DNA of 64,000 nt from Sulfurospirillum sp. 1612 (GTDB taxonomy: Bacteria > Campylobacterota > Campylobacteria > Campylobacterales > Sulfurospirillaceae): positions 744,001-808,000 of the forward strand of contig NZ_CP140614.1 of assembly GCF_036556685.1 (NCBI RefSeq), in the 5' to 3' direction. The translations under genes were made by a program, and so were the position numbers. Under the pieces are notes generated by a model, which was given only the letters and a program-made list of their open reading frames with translations, did not search any database and was not told the DNA's origin. Shown here one piece after another: positions 46,074 through 56,419 of the stretch (position 1 is the stretch's first letter; each line of letters begins with the position of its first letter).

Positions 46074-48386
46074 GATTTTAAAACTAAAATATTTTGATGT
46101 GAATCCAGAGTCTCCGATTTTAATATATTGTATGGAGGCTCCTGCAAAGTTATTGACTTCTTGATAGAGCAATCCCAACGCATAGCGACTTTCAAAATTT
46201 TCAGGGTCGATAAGCTTTGAAAGTTCCAAAAGTGCAATCGCATTGGCCGTATGTCCCGCACCGATTGCGGCGACTGCTGCGAGGAAGATTGTTTTTGAAT
46301 CTTTTTGATTATAATCATCAATGAGTTTGTTGTATAAAACATAAGATTCCTCAAAGTTGTGGGTAAAGATATCAAGGTATGCTAAGGTGTAGATGAGGGC
46401 TTGCCTGTCATACGTTTCAAGTGGAATTTTTGCTTTTAGTGCATCACGCTCATAAAATAAAAGTCCTGAAATTTGTAGTAGTTTGGTGAATTGTTCGCGT
46501 GCAATACTCGGACCATAATAAAAACTATTGAGATTTAAATGATTGTTTTTAAATCGAATTTGGAAAGCTTTTGCATACTCTTTGATAGGTTTGTGACTGT
46601 TTTTCATATGAAAAAAGATGATATTACTCATCAAATCTTTAGGCAAGAGTGCTTGCAATGCTTGAACGTTTTGTCGAAATAAATTAGCATTGGAGACTTT
46701 GTGTGCGATGATAATATCGAATATAAGATTGAGTGGATCTGTTTTTTTACTCTCTTCCAGCCATCTTGACATTGCAAATTTGTTATTTTGGCTTAAACTG
46801 ATGAGCGACATGTATCGATTGACATCCTTTAGAGTATGATCCAAGGCGATGCTAGATTTGACATCATCTGTCAATTTTGTAGCATTTTTTTTGATTAGAT
46901 TAGAACAATAAATTGCAAAGATTCCAGCAAGATAATTGGTATTATCAAGGTGGTAGCTTGTGGAAAAATGTCGATATGCTAAGGTATAATTTCCTATTTG
47001 TGCATAAGTTAGAGCCAAATCATAATGCAAAATAGCATGTTCGGGATACGATTTGATTAAGGATTTAAAGGTTTGATTGGCTTTGAAAATATGGTTAGAT
47101 AATGCCTCTTTTATGCCTTTGGATATGCTCAGATTAATCCGGGACAATGTAGAACTGGCTTTGAGATACGTTTGCGCTGAACTGAGTTTGTCAAGGTAAA
47201 TATTCATACTCCCTTTTCGCGTGTACTCAATGCCCTGAGAGGCATTAAAAATTTTGTAGGGAGCAAAATAAAAAATTAAAGCATACGTGCTTTCTTGATT
47301 GGCAAAAAGTTGCTTTTCAAAATCTTTTTGTGCCAAATTGACATCAAAGAGTGACTCTCTTAATGTGACATGAATTGCATAGGTGCTTAATGTCTTGTTT
47401 TTGTTGAGTTTCAATGAGTCATTCATCAAGTCTGCGGCTGTTTTTAATTCGCCCAACTTATTCTCAACCAATGCGCGTGCCATTTGAACTCGGATAGGAT
47501 CATTAGTGTGTTGTTGTGCTTTTTTTAAGTAGCGTTGAGCGATTTTGTACTCTCCATTACGTGCATATAACAGTCCCAAAGGAAGGTTGTTGTGGGGTGA
47601 ATTACTACTTAAAAGAGCATCGATGGCATCTTTATCATGATGGAAATATGCAAAGATTTTTGATGTGAGATATTTTTGCTCATAGTGATAAAATTTACTA
47701 TTAGGATGTTTGAGCGTGGAGAGTGCCTCATAATAAAAATTACGGTAATAATTAATCAAACTCATCTCATAAGAGTATATCGGGGCGTTCGCATCTTCAG
47801 GCAAATAAGCACTAGCAAGATCAAGATAATAAGTAAAAAGTTTTTGATCTCCAAGATGTAGGGCGCTGATGGCGGCATTGATGGCACTAATGCACTTTTG
47901 CTCACGATTTTGGATGGCCTTTTTGAAGGCTTGTATGGCCTCTTTGTAATTTTTTTCTTTCATTTTGACGACGCCCATGTTATAAAATGATAGGGCTTCA
48001 TTGAAGTTTGAAATTTTCTCATAGATTTTGAGTGCTTTATGCTTTTCACCGGTTTCATACAGAATGTTCGCTTTTTGTATCATGCTTTCTATCCGAGAGG
48101 GTGAAAATTGACTCGAATTCTCTTTTTTTATGAGTTTTTGTGCGATTTTATGGGTGTCGATATTGGCAACTTTTTTCGTTTGTGACTGGTTAAAAATGAG
48201 AAAAGTTGCCACAAGTAATAGCAAAAGAAGTGTGATAATGGCAATGATGATAAGGAGTATTTTTCTCTTCTTCTTATCCTGATTGTCCGAGGCTTCGATG
48301 GTTTCATCTTGGCGTTCTTCATCCTGTGATTCTAACTCCGATATTCCATCGTCGGCTTCAAGGATGACGATCTCTTCTTCTGCCAT
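46062..48386 (-). CDS. pflB: Flagellar motor scaffold protein PflB (TPR protein)
   Basis: A 774-residue protein with an acidic cytoplasmic N-terminus (1-40), one membrane helix (about 43-65) and a large periplasmic part made of helical TPR-like repeats (for example YNMGVVKMKEKNYKEAIQ; YDLALTYAQIGNYTLAYRH). In Campylobacter, the homologue next to serS is PflB, part of the periplasmic disk that holds extra stator units for high torque. I assign it by this architecture and by the der-aroK-trpS-serS-pflB order. No other motor gene is in the window. Confidence 0.75.
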   Translation of the reverse strand: MAEEEIVILEADDGISELESQDEERQDETIEASDNQDKKKRKILLIIIAIITLLLLLLVATFLIFNQSQTKKVANIDTHKIAQKLIKKENSSQFSPSRIESMIQKANILYETGEKHKALKIYEKISNFNEALSFYNMGVVKMKEKNYKEAIQAFKKAIQNREQKCISAINAAISALHLGDQKLFTYYLDLASAYLPEDANAPIYSYEMSLINYYRNFYYEALSTLKHPNSKFYHYEQKYLTSKIFAYFHHDKDAIDALLSSNSPHNNLPLGLLYARNGEYKIAQRYLKKAQQHTNDPIRVQMARALVENKLGELKTAADLMNDSLKLNKNKTLSTYAIHVTLRESLFDVNLAQKDFEKQLFANQESTYALIFYFAPYKIFNASQGIEYTRKGSMNIYLDKLSSAQTYLKASSTLSRINLSISKGIKEALSNHIFKANQTFKSLIKSYPEHAILHYDLALTYAQIGNYTLAYRHFSTSYHLDNTNYLAGIFAIYCSNLIKKNATKLTDDVKSSIALDHTLKDVNRYMSLISLSQNNKFAMSRWLEESKKTDPLNLIFDIIIAHKVSNANLFRQNVQALQALLPKDLMSNIIFFHMKNSHKPIKEYAKAFQIRFKNNHLNLNSFYYGPSIAREQFTKLLQISGLLFYERDALKAKIPLETYDRQALIYTLAYLDIFTHNFEESYVLYNKLIDDYNQKDSKTIFLAAVAAIGAGHTANAIALLELSKLIDPENFESRYALGLLYQEVNNFAGASIQYIKIGDSGFTSKYFSFKIKNN

Positions 48387-48398
48387 ATTGTGATACCT

Positions 48399-49643
48399 TT
48401 ACATATATTTTTGTAACACATCCGGTATGGTGATAGTACCGTCTGCATTTTGATAATTTTCCATAATAGCGATTAAAGTACGTCCAACCGCTAAAGAAGA
48501 CCCATTGAGTGTGTGTACTAAAATATTTTTCTTCCCTTCTTTATATCGGATTTTTGCACGTCTGGCTTGAAAATCTCTTGTATTTGAAATGGAGCTGATT
48601 TCTCTGTATCTATTTTGTCCGGGAAACCAAACTTCCAAATCCACGGTTTTTGCAGCACTAAAGCCAAGATCGCCACCACACAACATGAGATGACGGTGTG
48701 CGAGACCCAATGAGGTCAATAAATCACTAGCGCAAGAGACCATCTCATCAAAGATGGCATCACTCTCTTCGGGTTTACTGATGCACACCAGTTCTACTTT
48801 ATCAAATTGATGTTGACGTATCATCCCTCGGGTGTCTCGTCCGGCACTACCGGCTTCTTTTCTAAAACACGCGGTATAAGAGGTCATTTTGATAGGAAGT
48901 TCTTCTGCGCTTAGAATTTCATCTTGGAAGAGATTAGTAAGTGGCACTTCTGCTGTGGGAATCAAAAAGAGGTCTTCTCCCTCTATTTTGAAGAGGTCAT
49001 CTTCAAATTTTGGTAATTGACCGGTACCTTCAAGTGTCGTACGATTTACGATATAAGGCACACCTACTTCTGTAAAACCTCGTGATGTATTGAAATCTAA
49101 CATATAATTAATCAAGGCACGCTCGAGCTTTGCTGCTTGATTTTTCAAAACGGAAAATCTACTTTTAGAGAGTTTAACCCCTCGCTCAAAGTCAATCCAC
49201 TCTTGTTTTGAATCCAAGTCCCAATGCTCTTTTGGTGTGAAATCAAACACGGGAGGCGTGAGGACTTTCTTGATTTCGACGTTGTCATCTTCATCTAATC
49301 CCTCTGGCACCCCATCATCGGGTAAATTTGGGATGGTTTTAGCCAAAGCACCGAGCGCTTCCTCTAGGGCTTTGACATTTTTATTTAATACATTTATCTT
49401 CTCTTTATTTTCGGTGAGCGTGGCTCTAAGCTCACTGACATCACGCTTCTCTCTTGCATAAACGCCGAGCAGTTTACTCTTGGCATTTTGGTCTGCTTGG
49501 AGAGGCTCTAGCGCTGCTTTTTGAGCTTTTAACTCTAGTGATTTTACCCTTAAATCTTCTATGAGTGATTCATCGACTCTTTTTTTTCTAAGTTTTTCAC
49601 AAACCGTCTCAAAATCATTTTGTATCATTTTTATATCTAACAT
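48399..49643 (-). CDS. serS: Seryl-tRNA synthetase
   Basis: Class II aminoacyl-tRNA synthetase of 414 residues. The N-terminal coiled coil (about 28-105) that grips tRNA-Ser is followed by motif 2 ([18 protein letters not shown]) and motif 3 ([19 protein letters not shown]). It is five bases after trpS and 12 bases before pflB. Confidence 0.97.
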   Translation of the reverse strand: MLDIKMIQNDFETVCEKLRKKRVDESLIEDLRVKSLELKAQKAALEPLQADQNAKSKLLGVYAREKRDVSELRATLTENKEKINVLNKNVKALEEALGALAKTIPNLPDDGVPEGLDEDDNVEIKKVLTPPVFDFTPKEHWDLDSKQEWIDFERGVKLSKSRFSVLKNQAAKLERALINYMLDFNTSRGFTEVGVPYIVNRTTLEGTGQLPKFEDDLFKIEGEDLFLIPTAEVPLTNLFQDEILSAEELPIKMTSYTACFRKEAGSAGRDTRGMIRQHQFDKVELVCISKPEESDAIFDEMVSCASDLLTSLGLAHRHLMLCGGDLGFSAAKTVDLEVWFPGQNRYREISSISNTRDFQARRAKIRYKEGKKNILVHTLNGSSLAVGRTLIAIMENYQNADGTITIPDVLQKYM

Positions 49644-49648
49644 CTTAT

Positions 49649-50614
49649 TTACCTTATAATCCCAACTATATCTTGAATTTTTTCTATTTTTTCTTGTGCG
49701 ATGACTCTGGCTTTTTGCGCTCCATAGTGCAAAATATCTCGTACTTCATCTTTGTGTTCGAGGTAGTAAGCTCTTTTTTCACGAGCCTCAGCAAAATAAT
49801 CCCAAATCAACTCTTTGAGATACATTTTAAAATGCCCATAACCCTCACCACCTTTTTGATAGCGTGCTTGCAATGCTTGTTCTCCTTGCTCATCCAAAAA
49901 GAGACGACACAATGCATAAACATTGCAGGTTGTAAAATCTTTAGGCTCTTCCATCGGCGTGGAGTCAGTCACAATCTTTCCGACAGTTTTTTTGAGCTGT
50001 TTTTCATCACAAAAGATTTCTATAGTATTGCCATAACTTTTGCTCATCTTCGCCCCATCTAATCCTGGAACCGTAGCTACTTTATCATCAATTCTAAATT
50101 CTGGTAATGTTAAAATATCGCCAAATTCATTATTGAATTTCACAGCAATATCTCTGGCAATCTCAACATGTTGAATTTGATCTTTGCCCACAGGCACAAT
50201 ATCGGCATCATACAGTAAAATATCAGCGGCCATTAAGACCGGATAGGAAAAGAGTGAATGATTGGCAGGAATGCCTTTGGCTACTTTATCTTTGTAGCTG
50301 TGGGCACGCTCTAAAAGCCCCATGGGTGTGTAACCAGAGAGAATCCAATAGAGTTCTAATACTTCTTTGACATCAGATTGCACATAAAATGTCGATTTTT
50401 GTGGATCCACACCTAAGGCTAAGAAATTAATCGCTGCATCGATGGTATTGGTTTTTAAAGCTTGTGGATCTTTGAGTGATGTGAGCGCATGATAGTTGGG
50501 GATAAAGATAAATAAATCACTTGTATCTTGTAAATCTATCATTTGTTTTATAGCACCAAAATAGTTTCCTATATGTAGTGCACCGGATGGCTGAATACCT
50601 GTTAATACTCTCAT
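49649..50614 (-). CDS. trpS: Tryptophanyl-tRNA synthetase
   Basis: Class I aminoacyl-tRNA synthetase of 321 residues with HIGNYFGA (HIGH type) near residue 16, the Trp-pocket region [20 protein letters not shown], and KMSKSYGN (KMSKS loop). Preceded by aroK with a 38-base gap. Confidence 0.97.
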   Translation of the reverse strand: MRVLTGIQPSGALHIGNYFGAIKQMIDLQDTSDLFIFIPNYHALTSLKDPQALKTNTIDAAINFLALGVDPQKSTFYVQSDVKEVLELYWILSGYTPMGLLERAHSYKDKVAKGIPANHSLFSYPVLMAADILLYDADIVPVGKDQIQHVEIARDIAVKFNNEFGDILTLPEFRIDDKVATVPGLDGAKMSKSYGNTIEIFCDEKQLKKTVGKIVTDSTPMEEPKDFTTCNVYALCRLFLDEQGEQALQARYQKGGEGYGHFKMYLKELIWDYFAEAREKRAYYLEHKDEVRDILHYGAQKARVIAQEKIEKIQDIVGIIR

Positions 50615-50652
50615 TATAACCTCTAAAATTTATTATTTTATAGAGATTATAT

Positions 50653-51159
50653 CTAAATCAATTTTAATATATCTTTTGCTATTTGTTGCGGTGTTTTATC
50701 TTCTACTGTAATCGTGAGATTTGCGCAAGCTTCATATGCTTTGACACGAAGTAAAAAGAGTTTTTTAGCCTGTTCTAAATCTTGTAGTAAGGGTCTTTTT
50801 GCAAATTTCTTTTCAGCTTGAGGATGGTGTTGGATTCTTTCAATAATTTTTTCAAAACGGGATTCAAGATAGATGATGGTACCAATTTTGTTGAGGTTAG
50901 AGACCTTGTAAAATCCGCCGCCTGTAGAGATGATACTTTTTTTGACAGATTTTTCTAACCACTTTGCTGTTTTCTTCTCAAGTGCTCTGAAGTAATCCTC
51001 TCCCTCATCTTTGAAGATTTCTTTGATTTTTTTATTTTCCAAACTCTCTATCAAATCATCAGTATCAATAGCAAAGAGACCACTTTGACGTGCGAGTTCT
51101 CTAGCAATCGTGCCTTTGCCTACACCCATGAAGCCAATTAAAATCAGATTATTGGCCAT
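50653..51159 (-). CDS. aroK: Shikimate kinase
   Basis: Phosphorylates shikimate in aromatic amino-acid synthesis. The 168-residue P-loop kinase has GFMGVGKGT (the family usually has GKS/T; here GKGT, as in adenylate kinases), the DTD shikimate site and GGGFY. The ATG at 51159 is inside the end of der; the ATG at 51168 is poorer. aroE lies 4.4 kb upstream on the same strand. Confidence 0.92.
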   Translation of the reverse strand: MANNLILIGFMGVGKGTIARELARQSGLFAIDTDDLIESLENKKIKEIFKDEGEDYFRALEKKTAKWLEKSVKKSIISTGGGFYKVSNLNKIGTIIYLESRFEKIIERIQHHPQAEKKFAKRPLLQDLEQAKKLFLLRVKAYEACANLTITVEDKTPQQIAKDILKLI

Positions 51160-52552
51160 GCTCTTCACCTATGATAGCCTCATCTTTTTCACCTCGATTT
51201 CGAGGATAAAGCAATACGGGCGTCCCTTCTAAATCAAAGGCTTCGCGGAGTTTATTCAAAAGATATCTTTTGTAGCTAAAATGCAATGCTTTGGGACGAT
51301 TCATCACCAATACGATTTTGGGTGGTTTGACATCATATTGGGTTGCGAAGTAGATTTTGACACGTTTTGTCTTGTCTGCTGGCAGTTGATGTCTGACGGT
51401 AGCCACTTTTAACAGTTCATTGATTTTTGATGTTGAGATACGGCGCGAATAATTAGCATACACGCTCAAAATCAAATCTTTGATTTTAAATACACGTTTT
51501 TTTGATAGTGCAGATACCGTGATAACCGGAGCCCATGAGAGAAATTTGAATCGGTCTCTGATTTCATCTACGGTCTCTTTGTAATCTTCTAAGGCCTTGT
51601 CCCATTTGTTCAAAACGATAATAACGCCCAAATGATTTTTATCTGCAAGGTTCGCAATACGTTCATCCAACTCTTTAAACGGTTCACTAGCATCCAAAAC
51701 GAGTAGGGCAATATCGGCTTTTTCTAACATTTCATTGGTTCTTAGAAGCGCAAATTTTTCAATGCCTTCGATTCTACTTCTTTTACGGACACCGGCAGTA
51801 TCGACGAAATTGATGATTTTATCTTCATACTCGATGCTATCATCAACCGGATCAATTGTCGTGCCTTCGACAGAACTCACTACAGCTCGTTCCTCTCCTA
51901 CTAAGGCATTGAGAAGTGAACTTTTGCCCACATTTACTCGTCCGATGATGGCAACATTGATTTCATTGGTTTCAGGAGTTTCTTCTTCATCTTGAAGTGC
52001 CTCTTCTTCAAAGTCATCCAGATCAAAAGCATCGTCATCTTCAATCACATCAATGGGTGCTTCTACTTCTGGTAAAAAGGAGGCAATCCAGGTAAAAAGA
52101 TTGGTAACACCACGATTGTGCGATACTGAAATAGGAAAGACATTCTCCGCACCAAATTCATCAAATTCCCAAGCGCGTTCGAGTTCTTTGTCATTGTCGA
52201 TTTTATTGATGACCAAAGCGATGGGTTTTTGTTGCGCTTGCAAGGCATAAAAAATCTTTTTATCTTCATCACTAGGTAACATCTTGCCATCTACCATCAT
52301 GATAATCATATCTGCTTTTTGACTCGCTTCTATGGATTTGAGTCTGACATTTTCAAAGAGTTCATTAGAGCTGTCTAATCCCCCAGTATCAAGGATTTTG
52401 CAGGGTTTATCTAAAATTTCTACTGTGTGTTCTTTGATGTCTCTTGTGGTACCACTGAAATCTGATGTGATAGCGATTCTTTGTTTTGCGATTCTATTAA
52501 ATAGAGAACTTTTGCCAACATTTGGCTTGCCGATAATTGCGATTTTTTTCAT
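51149..52552 (-). CDS. der: Ribosome-assembly GTPase Der (EngA)
   Basis: Double-GTPase factor for 50S ribosome maturation. G domain 1 has GKPNVGKSSLFNR and DTGGL; an acidic linker (about 165-195, many Glu and Asp) precedes G domain 2 with GRVNVGKSSLLNAL, DTAGVRKR and NKWD; a KH-like domain ends it. 467 residues is normal. It overlaps the dctM stop by four bases. Confidence 0.96.
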   Translation of the reverse strand: MKKIAIIGKPNVGKSSLFNRIAKQRIAITSDFSGTTRDIKEHTVEILDKPCKILDTGGLDSSNELFENVRLKSIEASQKADMIIMMVDGKMLPSDEDKKIFYALQAQQKPIALVINKIDNDKELERAWEFDEFGAENVFPISVSHNRGVTNLFTWIASFLPEVEAPIDVIEDDDAFDLDDFEEEALQDEEETPETNEINVAIIGRVNVGKSSLLNALVGEERAVVSSVEGTTIDPVDDSIEYEDKIINFVDTAGVRKRSRIEGIEKFALLRTNEMLEKADIALLVLDASEPFKELDERIANLADKNHLGVIIVLNKWDKALEDYKETVDEIRDRFKFLSWAPVITVSALSKKRVFKIKDLILSVYANYSRRISTSKINELLKVATVRHQLPADKTKRVKIYFATQYDVKPPKIVLVMNRPKALHFSYKRYLLNKLREAFDLEGTPVLLYPRNRGEKDEAIIGEEHGQ

Positions 52553-53889
52553 GAGTTAAATCCGTAAAAATGTGGGAATAAAACAACTGAGATAAGTAGC
52601 AATATCTGTAAAAGAATAAAAGGAAGCACACCTTTATAGATATCTGTCGTTAAGACACTCGGAGGTGTAACCCCTTTGAGATAAAAGAGGGAAAAACCAA
52701 ACGGCGGTGTTAAAAAAGATGTTTGAAGGTTTAATGCTATTAAAATAGCAAACCATGTTGGGTCCAATCCAATCTGATGGGCAATAGGGATCAAAATTGG
52801 AAGTACGATGTAGGAGATTTCGATAAAATCGATGAAAAATCCCAAAAACATAATAGCTAACATAGAGAGAATTAAAAATCCCCATTTATCTCCTGGTAAA
52901 TTCATCATGAAGTTAGCCGTAATATCATCAGCGCCACTGTAAACAAATACCATAGAAAAAGCGGTAGCTCCGATTAAGATGGCAAACACCATAGCGGTAA
53001 TCTTCATCGTAGCAACGGATGCTTGTCGAATCATATCAATGCTGAGTTGTTTATAACTCCATGCCAATAAAATAGCGCCAATAGAGCCCACAGCAGCGGA
53101 TTCTGTCGGAGTGGCAATACCTGCAAAGATAGAGCCTAATACCATAATAATCAAAATAAGTGGCGGGATAATGGCAATCAATGCTTTTTTGACATTTTGT
53201 GCTTTAGAGAAGTTTTCATCATACTCAATAGCCGGTGCGATATCTTTTTTGAAATACGAAACAATTAAGATATAGCTGACATACAACCCTACCAATGTAA
53301 TACCTGGGAAAAATGCCAATCTAAAGAGGTCACCCACAGGTAACTGAAACACATCTCCTAAGACAATCAAAACGATTGAAGGTGGAATAATTTGTCCTAA
53401 CGTTCCTGCTGCGCAGATGGTACCGGTACTGAGTTGTTTGGAATAGCCATATTTTAACATGACCGGCAATGAGATGATTCCCATCGCCACAACGCTCGCT
53501 CCAACGACTCCCGTGGAGGCAGCAAGCAGAGCGCCTATGAGTACCGTACTGACAGCAAGACCTCCCCGTACGCGTCCAAATAAAACGCCCATAGACTCTA
53601 ATAATCTTGATGCTAGCTCAGACTTTTGCAAGACGATACCCATGAAGATAAATAAAGGCACTGCAATCAAAATCTTATTGGTCATGATAGAAAAAATTCG
53701 AAAAGGCATCATGGAAAACATTTGTAAAAATTCATCCATAAAATCTACCATCGTGCCCCCATCTGGTATGACTTGAAAATAAGCAGAAAGTGCTCCAAAA
53801 AACATCGAAACCGCACCAAAAGTAAAGGCAACAGGATAGCCTACAACCAACAGCAATAAAGCTGTAAAAAACATGGCAAGACCAATCAA
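52549..53889 (-). CDS. dctM: TRAP transporter large permease DctM
   Basis: The 446-residue membrane protein has about twelve helices and the TRAP-M signatures (VPLFIFMGIVLQKS; GTLGQIIPPSIVLIVLGDV; FIDFIEISYIVLPIL). With DctQ and DctP it forms a sodium-driven importer of an organic acid. It overlaps dctQ by four bases and der by four. Confidence 0.94.
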   Translation of the reverse strand: MIGLAMFFTALLLLVVGYPVAFTFGAVSMFFGALSAYFQVIPDGGTMVDFMDEFLQMFSMMPFRIFSIMTNKILIAVPLFIFMGIVLQKSELASRLLESMGVLFGRVRGGLAVSTVLIGALLAASTGVVGASVVAMGIISLPVMLKYGYSKQLSTGTICAAGTLGQIIPPSIVLIVLGDVFQLPVGDLFRLAFFPGITLVGLYVSYILIVSYFKKDIAPAIEYDENFSKAQNVKKALIAIIPPLILIIMVLGSIFAGIATPTESAAVGSIGAILLAWSYKQLSIDMIRQASVATMKITAMVFAILIGATAFSMVFVYSGADDITANFMMNLPGDKWGFLILSMLAIMFLGFFIDFIEISYIVLPILIPIAHQIGLDPTWFAILIALNLQTSFLTPPFGFSLFYLKGVTPPSVLTTDIYKGVLPFILLQILLLISVVLFPHFYGFNS

Positions 53890-54425
53890 GACAATGCTCC
53901 TTGCGGATCAACTTTTTTGGGTTTTTCTAACTCTCTGTAAATATTGATATTTTGGATAATATAGACAATTCCCTCAATAAAGAGTAAAATAAACGAGATA
54001 GGTATCATTGCTTTGATTGCCCAAAGATATTTAAGCCCTCCTGGGTCGCCTGATGTCTCACCGATACTATAGGAATCCATAAAAAAGGTATAAGAACCAT
54101 AGATGATGAGCAAGGTAAAAGGAAGGAGGAAAAATATGGTGCCCACAATATTGATGATCGCTTGGGTTTTGGTACTAAATTTATCATATAAAAAGTCAAC
54201 GCGTACATGAGCATTTTCTTTGAGAGAATAGGAGGTACCAAAGAGAATAATAATCGAGAAAAAATGCCATTCTAACTCTTGCATTGCAATGGAACTATCG
54301 TGAAAGGCATATCTCATGACAACATCATAAAAAACATTTAAAATCATGAGCAATAACATGACGATTAAAATATTTCCTATAAAGTCCATAAATTTATTGA
54401 ATTTTTTTTCTATTTTTATTAGCAT
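53886..54425 (-). CDS. dctQ: TRAP transporter small permease DctQ
   Basis: A 179-residue protein with four membrane helices (about 15-37, 48-70, 87-112, 133-155) and the DctQ-type ELEWHFFSIIILFGTSYSLKENAHVRVDFLYD block. Longer than many DctQ proteins and followed directly by dctM. Hairpin DNA separates it from dctP. Confidence 0.92.
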   Translation of the reverse strand: MLIKIEKKFNKFMDFIGNILIVMLLLMILNVFYDVVMRYAFHDSSIAMQELEWHFFSIIILFGTSYSLKENAHVRVDFLYDKFSTKTQAIINIVGTIFFLLPFTLLIIYGSYTFFMDSYSIGETSGDPGGLKYLWAIKAMIPISFILLFIEGIVYIIQNINIYRELEKPKKVDPQGALS

Positions 54426-54449
54426 TTTTTAATTGTCTTTTTTTGAGTT

Positions 54450-54475
54450 TTTCGGTCGACTTCTGCCGACCGAAA
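54450..54475. repeat. Hairpin between dctP and dctQ
   Basis: TTTCGGTCG (54450-54458) pairs perfectly with CGACCGAAA (54467-54475) over an eight-base loop, 5 bases after the dctP stop. No T-tract follows on the minus strand; probably a message-protecting or partly terminating hairpin that keeps binding protein above permease. Confidence 0.6.
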
Positions 54476-54480
54476 TTGTT

Positions 54481-55554
54481 TTATTTCACTTCTTGTGAAG
54501 CTTTTAAGTAGTGGTATTCTGACATCATTGACCATTCTCTTGCTTTTTTCATAAAAGCTTTTTGGTCATCCCAGATTTTCTTAAACATAGGATTTTTAGC
54601 GGCATAGCTGCTTAAAAGTTCATCGGTTGCTTTTTTCATGGCCTTTAGAACTGGCACTGGGAATGTTTTAACTTTGATGTTTGGATTTTCTTTTTTCATT
54701 TTTGCCCAACCATTGGCATTATCATTAAACATCGCAGTAGTAACATCAGCTGTTGCTGCTTGCATTGCTGTGACTAACATCACTTGATATTTTTTAGGCA
54801 ATTTTTCAAAAGCTTTTTTATTCACAACATAATTCATTTCAGATGCTGGTTCATGCCAACCGGTATAGTAATAAGGTGCTACTTTATAAAAGCCCATTCT
54901 AACATCCATACCCGGTCCTACCCATTCCAATGCATCGATGGTTCCTCTATCCAAAGAGGTGTACAATTCGCCTCCTGGAATATTGACAACACTAACACCG
55001 AGTTTGGCCATAACTTTTCCTGCAAATCCAGGAATTCGCATCTTGAGACCTTTTAAATCATCGACAGTTTTAATCTCTTTTCTAAACCATCCGCCCATTT
55101 GAACGCCAGTATTTCCGCAAGGAAAAGAAAGCATGCCGTATTTGCCATAAACTTCTTGCATCAATTTCATACCATTGCCATAGTAAAACCATGCATATTG
55201 TTCATCTTTTGTCATACCCCATGGCACAGTGGTAAACCACATAGCGTTGATATCTTTACCAAGATAATAATACGAAGCCGTTGAACCCATTTGAAAGGCG
55301 CCGCCACGAACCATATCAAAGACACCCAGTGGAGATTTGGTTTTTTCTGAACCTTCGACTTTAATAATGAATTTTCCGCCACTCATCTCTTTGACAAGTT
55401 TCGCAACCTTGAAAGAGGCATCTGCAAGAGGACTCAGTGTAGAGGGCCAACTCATTGCAAGTTTCCACCTTACGGTTTTTTCAAAAGCAAAAGCATGACT
55501 ACTTAAAAGCAGTAATGCGACAACTATGCCCGTTAGTTTAAATGACTTCTTCAT
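54481..55554 (-). CDS. dctP: TRAP transporter periplasmic substrate-binding protein
   Basis: A signal peptide (MKKSFKLTGIVVALLLLSSHAFA) then a DctP-type fold of 357 residues. The conserved arginine lies in KMRIPGFAGKV and the GTIDALEWVGPGMD and YYTGWHEPASEM segments resemble TakP-like binders of 2-oxo or monocarboxylic acids. Exact ligand not visible. It is first in the dctPQM operon, followed by a hairpin. Confidence 0.92.
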   Translation of the reverse strand: MKKSFKLTGIVVALLLLSSHAFAFEKTVRWKLAMSWPSTLSPLADASFKVAKLVKEMSGGKFIIKVEGSEKTKSPLGVFDMVRGGAFQMGSTASYYYLGKDINAMWFTTVPWGMTKDEQYAWFYYGNGMKLMQEVYGKYGMLSFPCGNTGVQMGGWFRKEIKTVDDLKGLKMRIPGFAGKVMAKLGVSVVNIPGGELYTSLDRGTIDALEWVGPGMDVRMGFYKVAPYYYTGWHEPASEMNYVVNKKAFEKLPKKYQVMLVTAMQAATADVTTAMFNDNANGWAKMKKENPNIKVKTFPVPVLKAMKKATDELLSSYAAKNPMFKKIWDDQKAFMKKAREWSMMSEYHYLKASQEVK

Positions 55555-55615
55555 TATTATCCTTTAATTAAGTTTTAAGTTTCTGCATTGTAGTAAAAAT
55601 GTACTGAAAATATGA

Positions 55616-56407
55616 TTAAAACGCTAATGCTTCTCTCATATATTTTTCTATTATTTTATTATCAAAGCGTTGATTATAAAAGAGATTAAATGCTAAAATA
55701 CCTTGATATAAAAGCATATCGCGTCCATCTTTATAAATCAAATCATGAGCGCTTGCTAATTTCAAAAATGGTGTCATTTTTCCGTAAATCACATCAAAGG
55801 CATAATGCGCAGATTGCATAAGTTTTGCAAGAGATTCTGTTTCAAAAGGTAACGTGTCGTCTTTGAGTCCCGCTGGGGTTGTATTGATAATGATATCGTA
55901 TTGGTCAATGCTAAAATCTTTCCAACTGAAGGTGCTAAAATCATGATCTGAAAAGAATTTTAATCGCGCCTCTGATCGGTTTAGAACACTCACGTCAATG
56001 TGATGGCTTCGCAGTATAAATGCGATGGCTTTTGCTGTGCCTCCTGCGCCAATGATGAGTGCTTTTTGGATGTTTTTGAATGCATTGAGTGATTGATAAA
56101 ATCCCGGCGCATCAGTGTTGTAGCCGATGATTTTACCCTTTTCTTGTACTAAAGTGTTGATGGCTTTAATCTCGTTGGCAATGCCTCGAACTTCATCGCA
56201 GAGGCGATAAGCGGCCTCTTTATGTGGAACGGTCACATTGGCACCGGTTAATTTTAGTGCTTTAAATGTCTTTATAATATCTTCTTGATTGGTGATAAGC
56301 TTTCGTGTGTAGCAGGCATCAAGATTGAGATGCTGGATGACATTATTATGGAGTCTCGGTGAGATTGAGTGAGAGATTGGGTTTCCAAAAATTGCAAATA
56401 ATTTCAT
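55616..56407 (-). CDS. aroE: Shikimate dehydrogenase
   Basis: NADPH-dependent reduction of 3-dehydroshikimate. It has SHSISPRLHN (shikimate site), NVTVPHKE with the catalytic Lys and Asp neighbours, GAGGTAKAI (NADP loop) and a C-terminal YQGILAF. The ATG at 56407 has GAGG five bases upstream; a TTG three bases earlier is less likely. 263 residues is typical. Confidence 0.96.
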   Translation of the reverse strand: MKLFAIFGNPISHSISPRLHNNVIQHLNLDACYTRKLITNQEDIIKTFKALKLTGANVTVPHKEAAYRLCDEVRGIANEIKAINTLVQEKGKIIGYNTDAPGFYQSLNAFKNIQKALIIGAGGTAKAIAFILRSHHIDVSVLNRSEARLKFFSDHDFSTFSWKDFSIDQYDIIINTTPAGLKDDTLPFETESLAKLMQSAHYAFDVIYGKMTPFLKLASAHDLIYKDGRDMLLYQGILAFNLFYNQRFDNKIIEKYMREALAF

Positions 56408-56419
56408 CAAGTCCTCACA

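Noticed and set aside
45995-46375. Open frame overlapping the pflB 3' end
   Set aside because: Another frame of the pflB coding end on the same strand; no motif or ribosome site.
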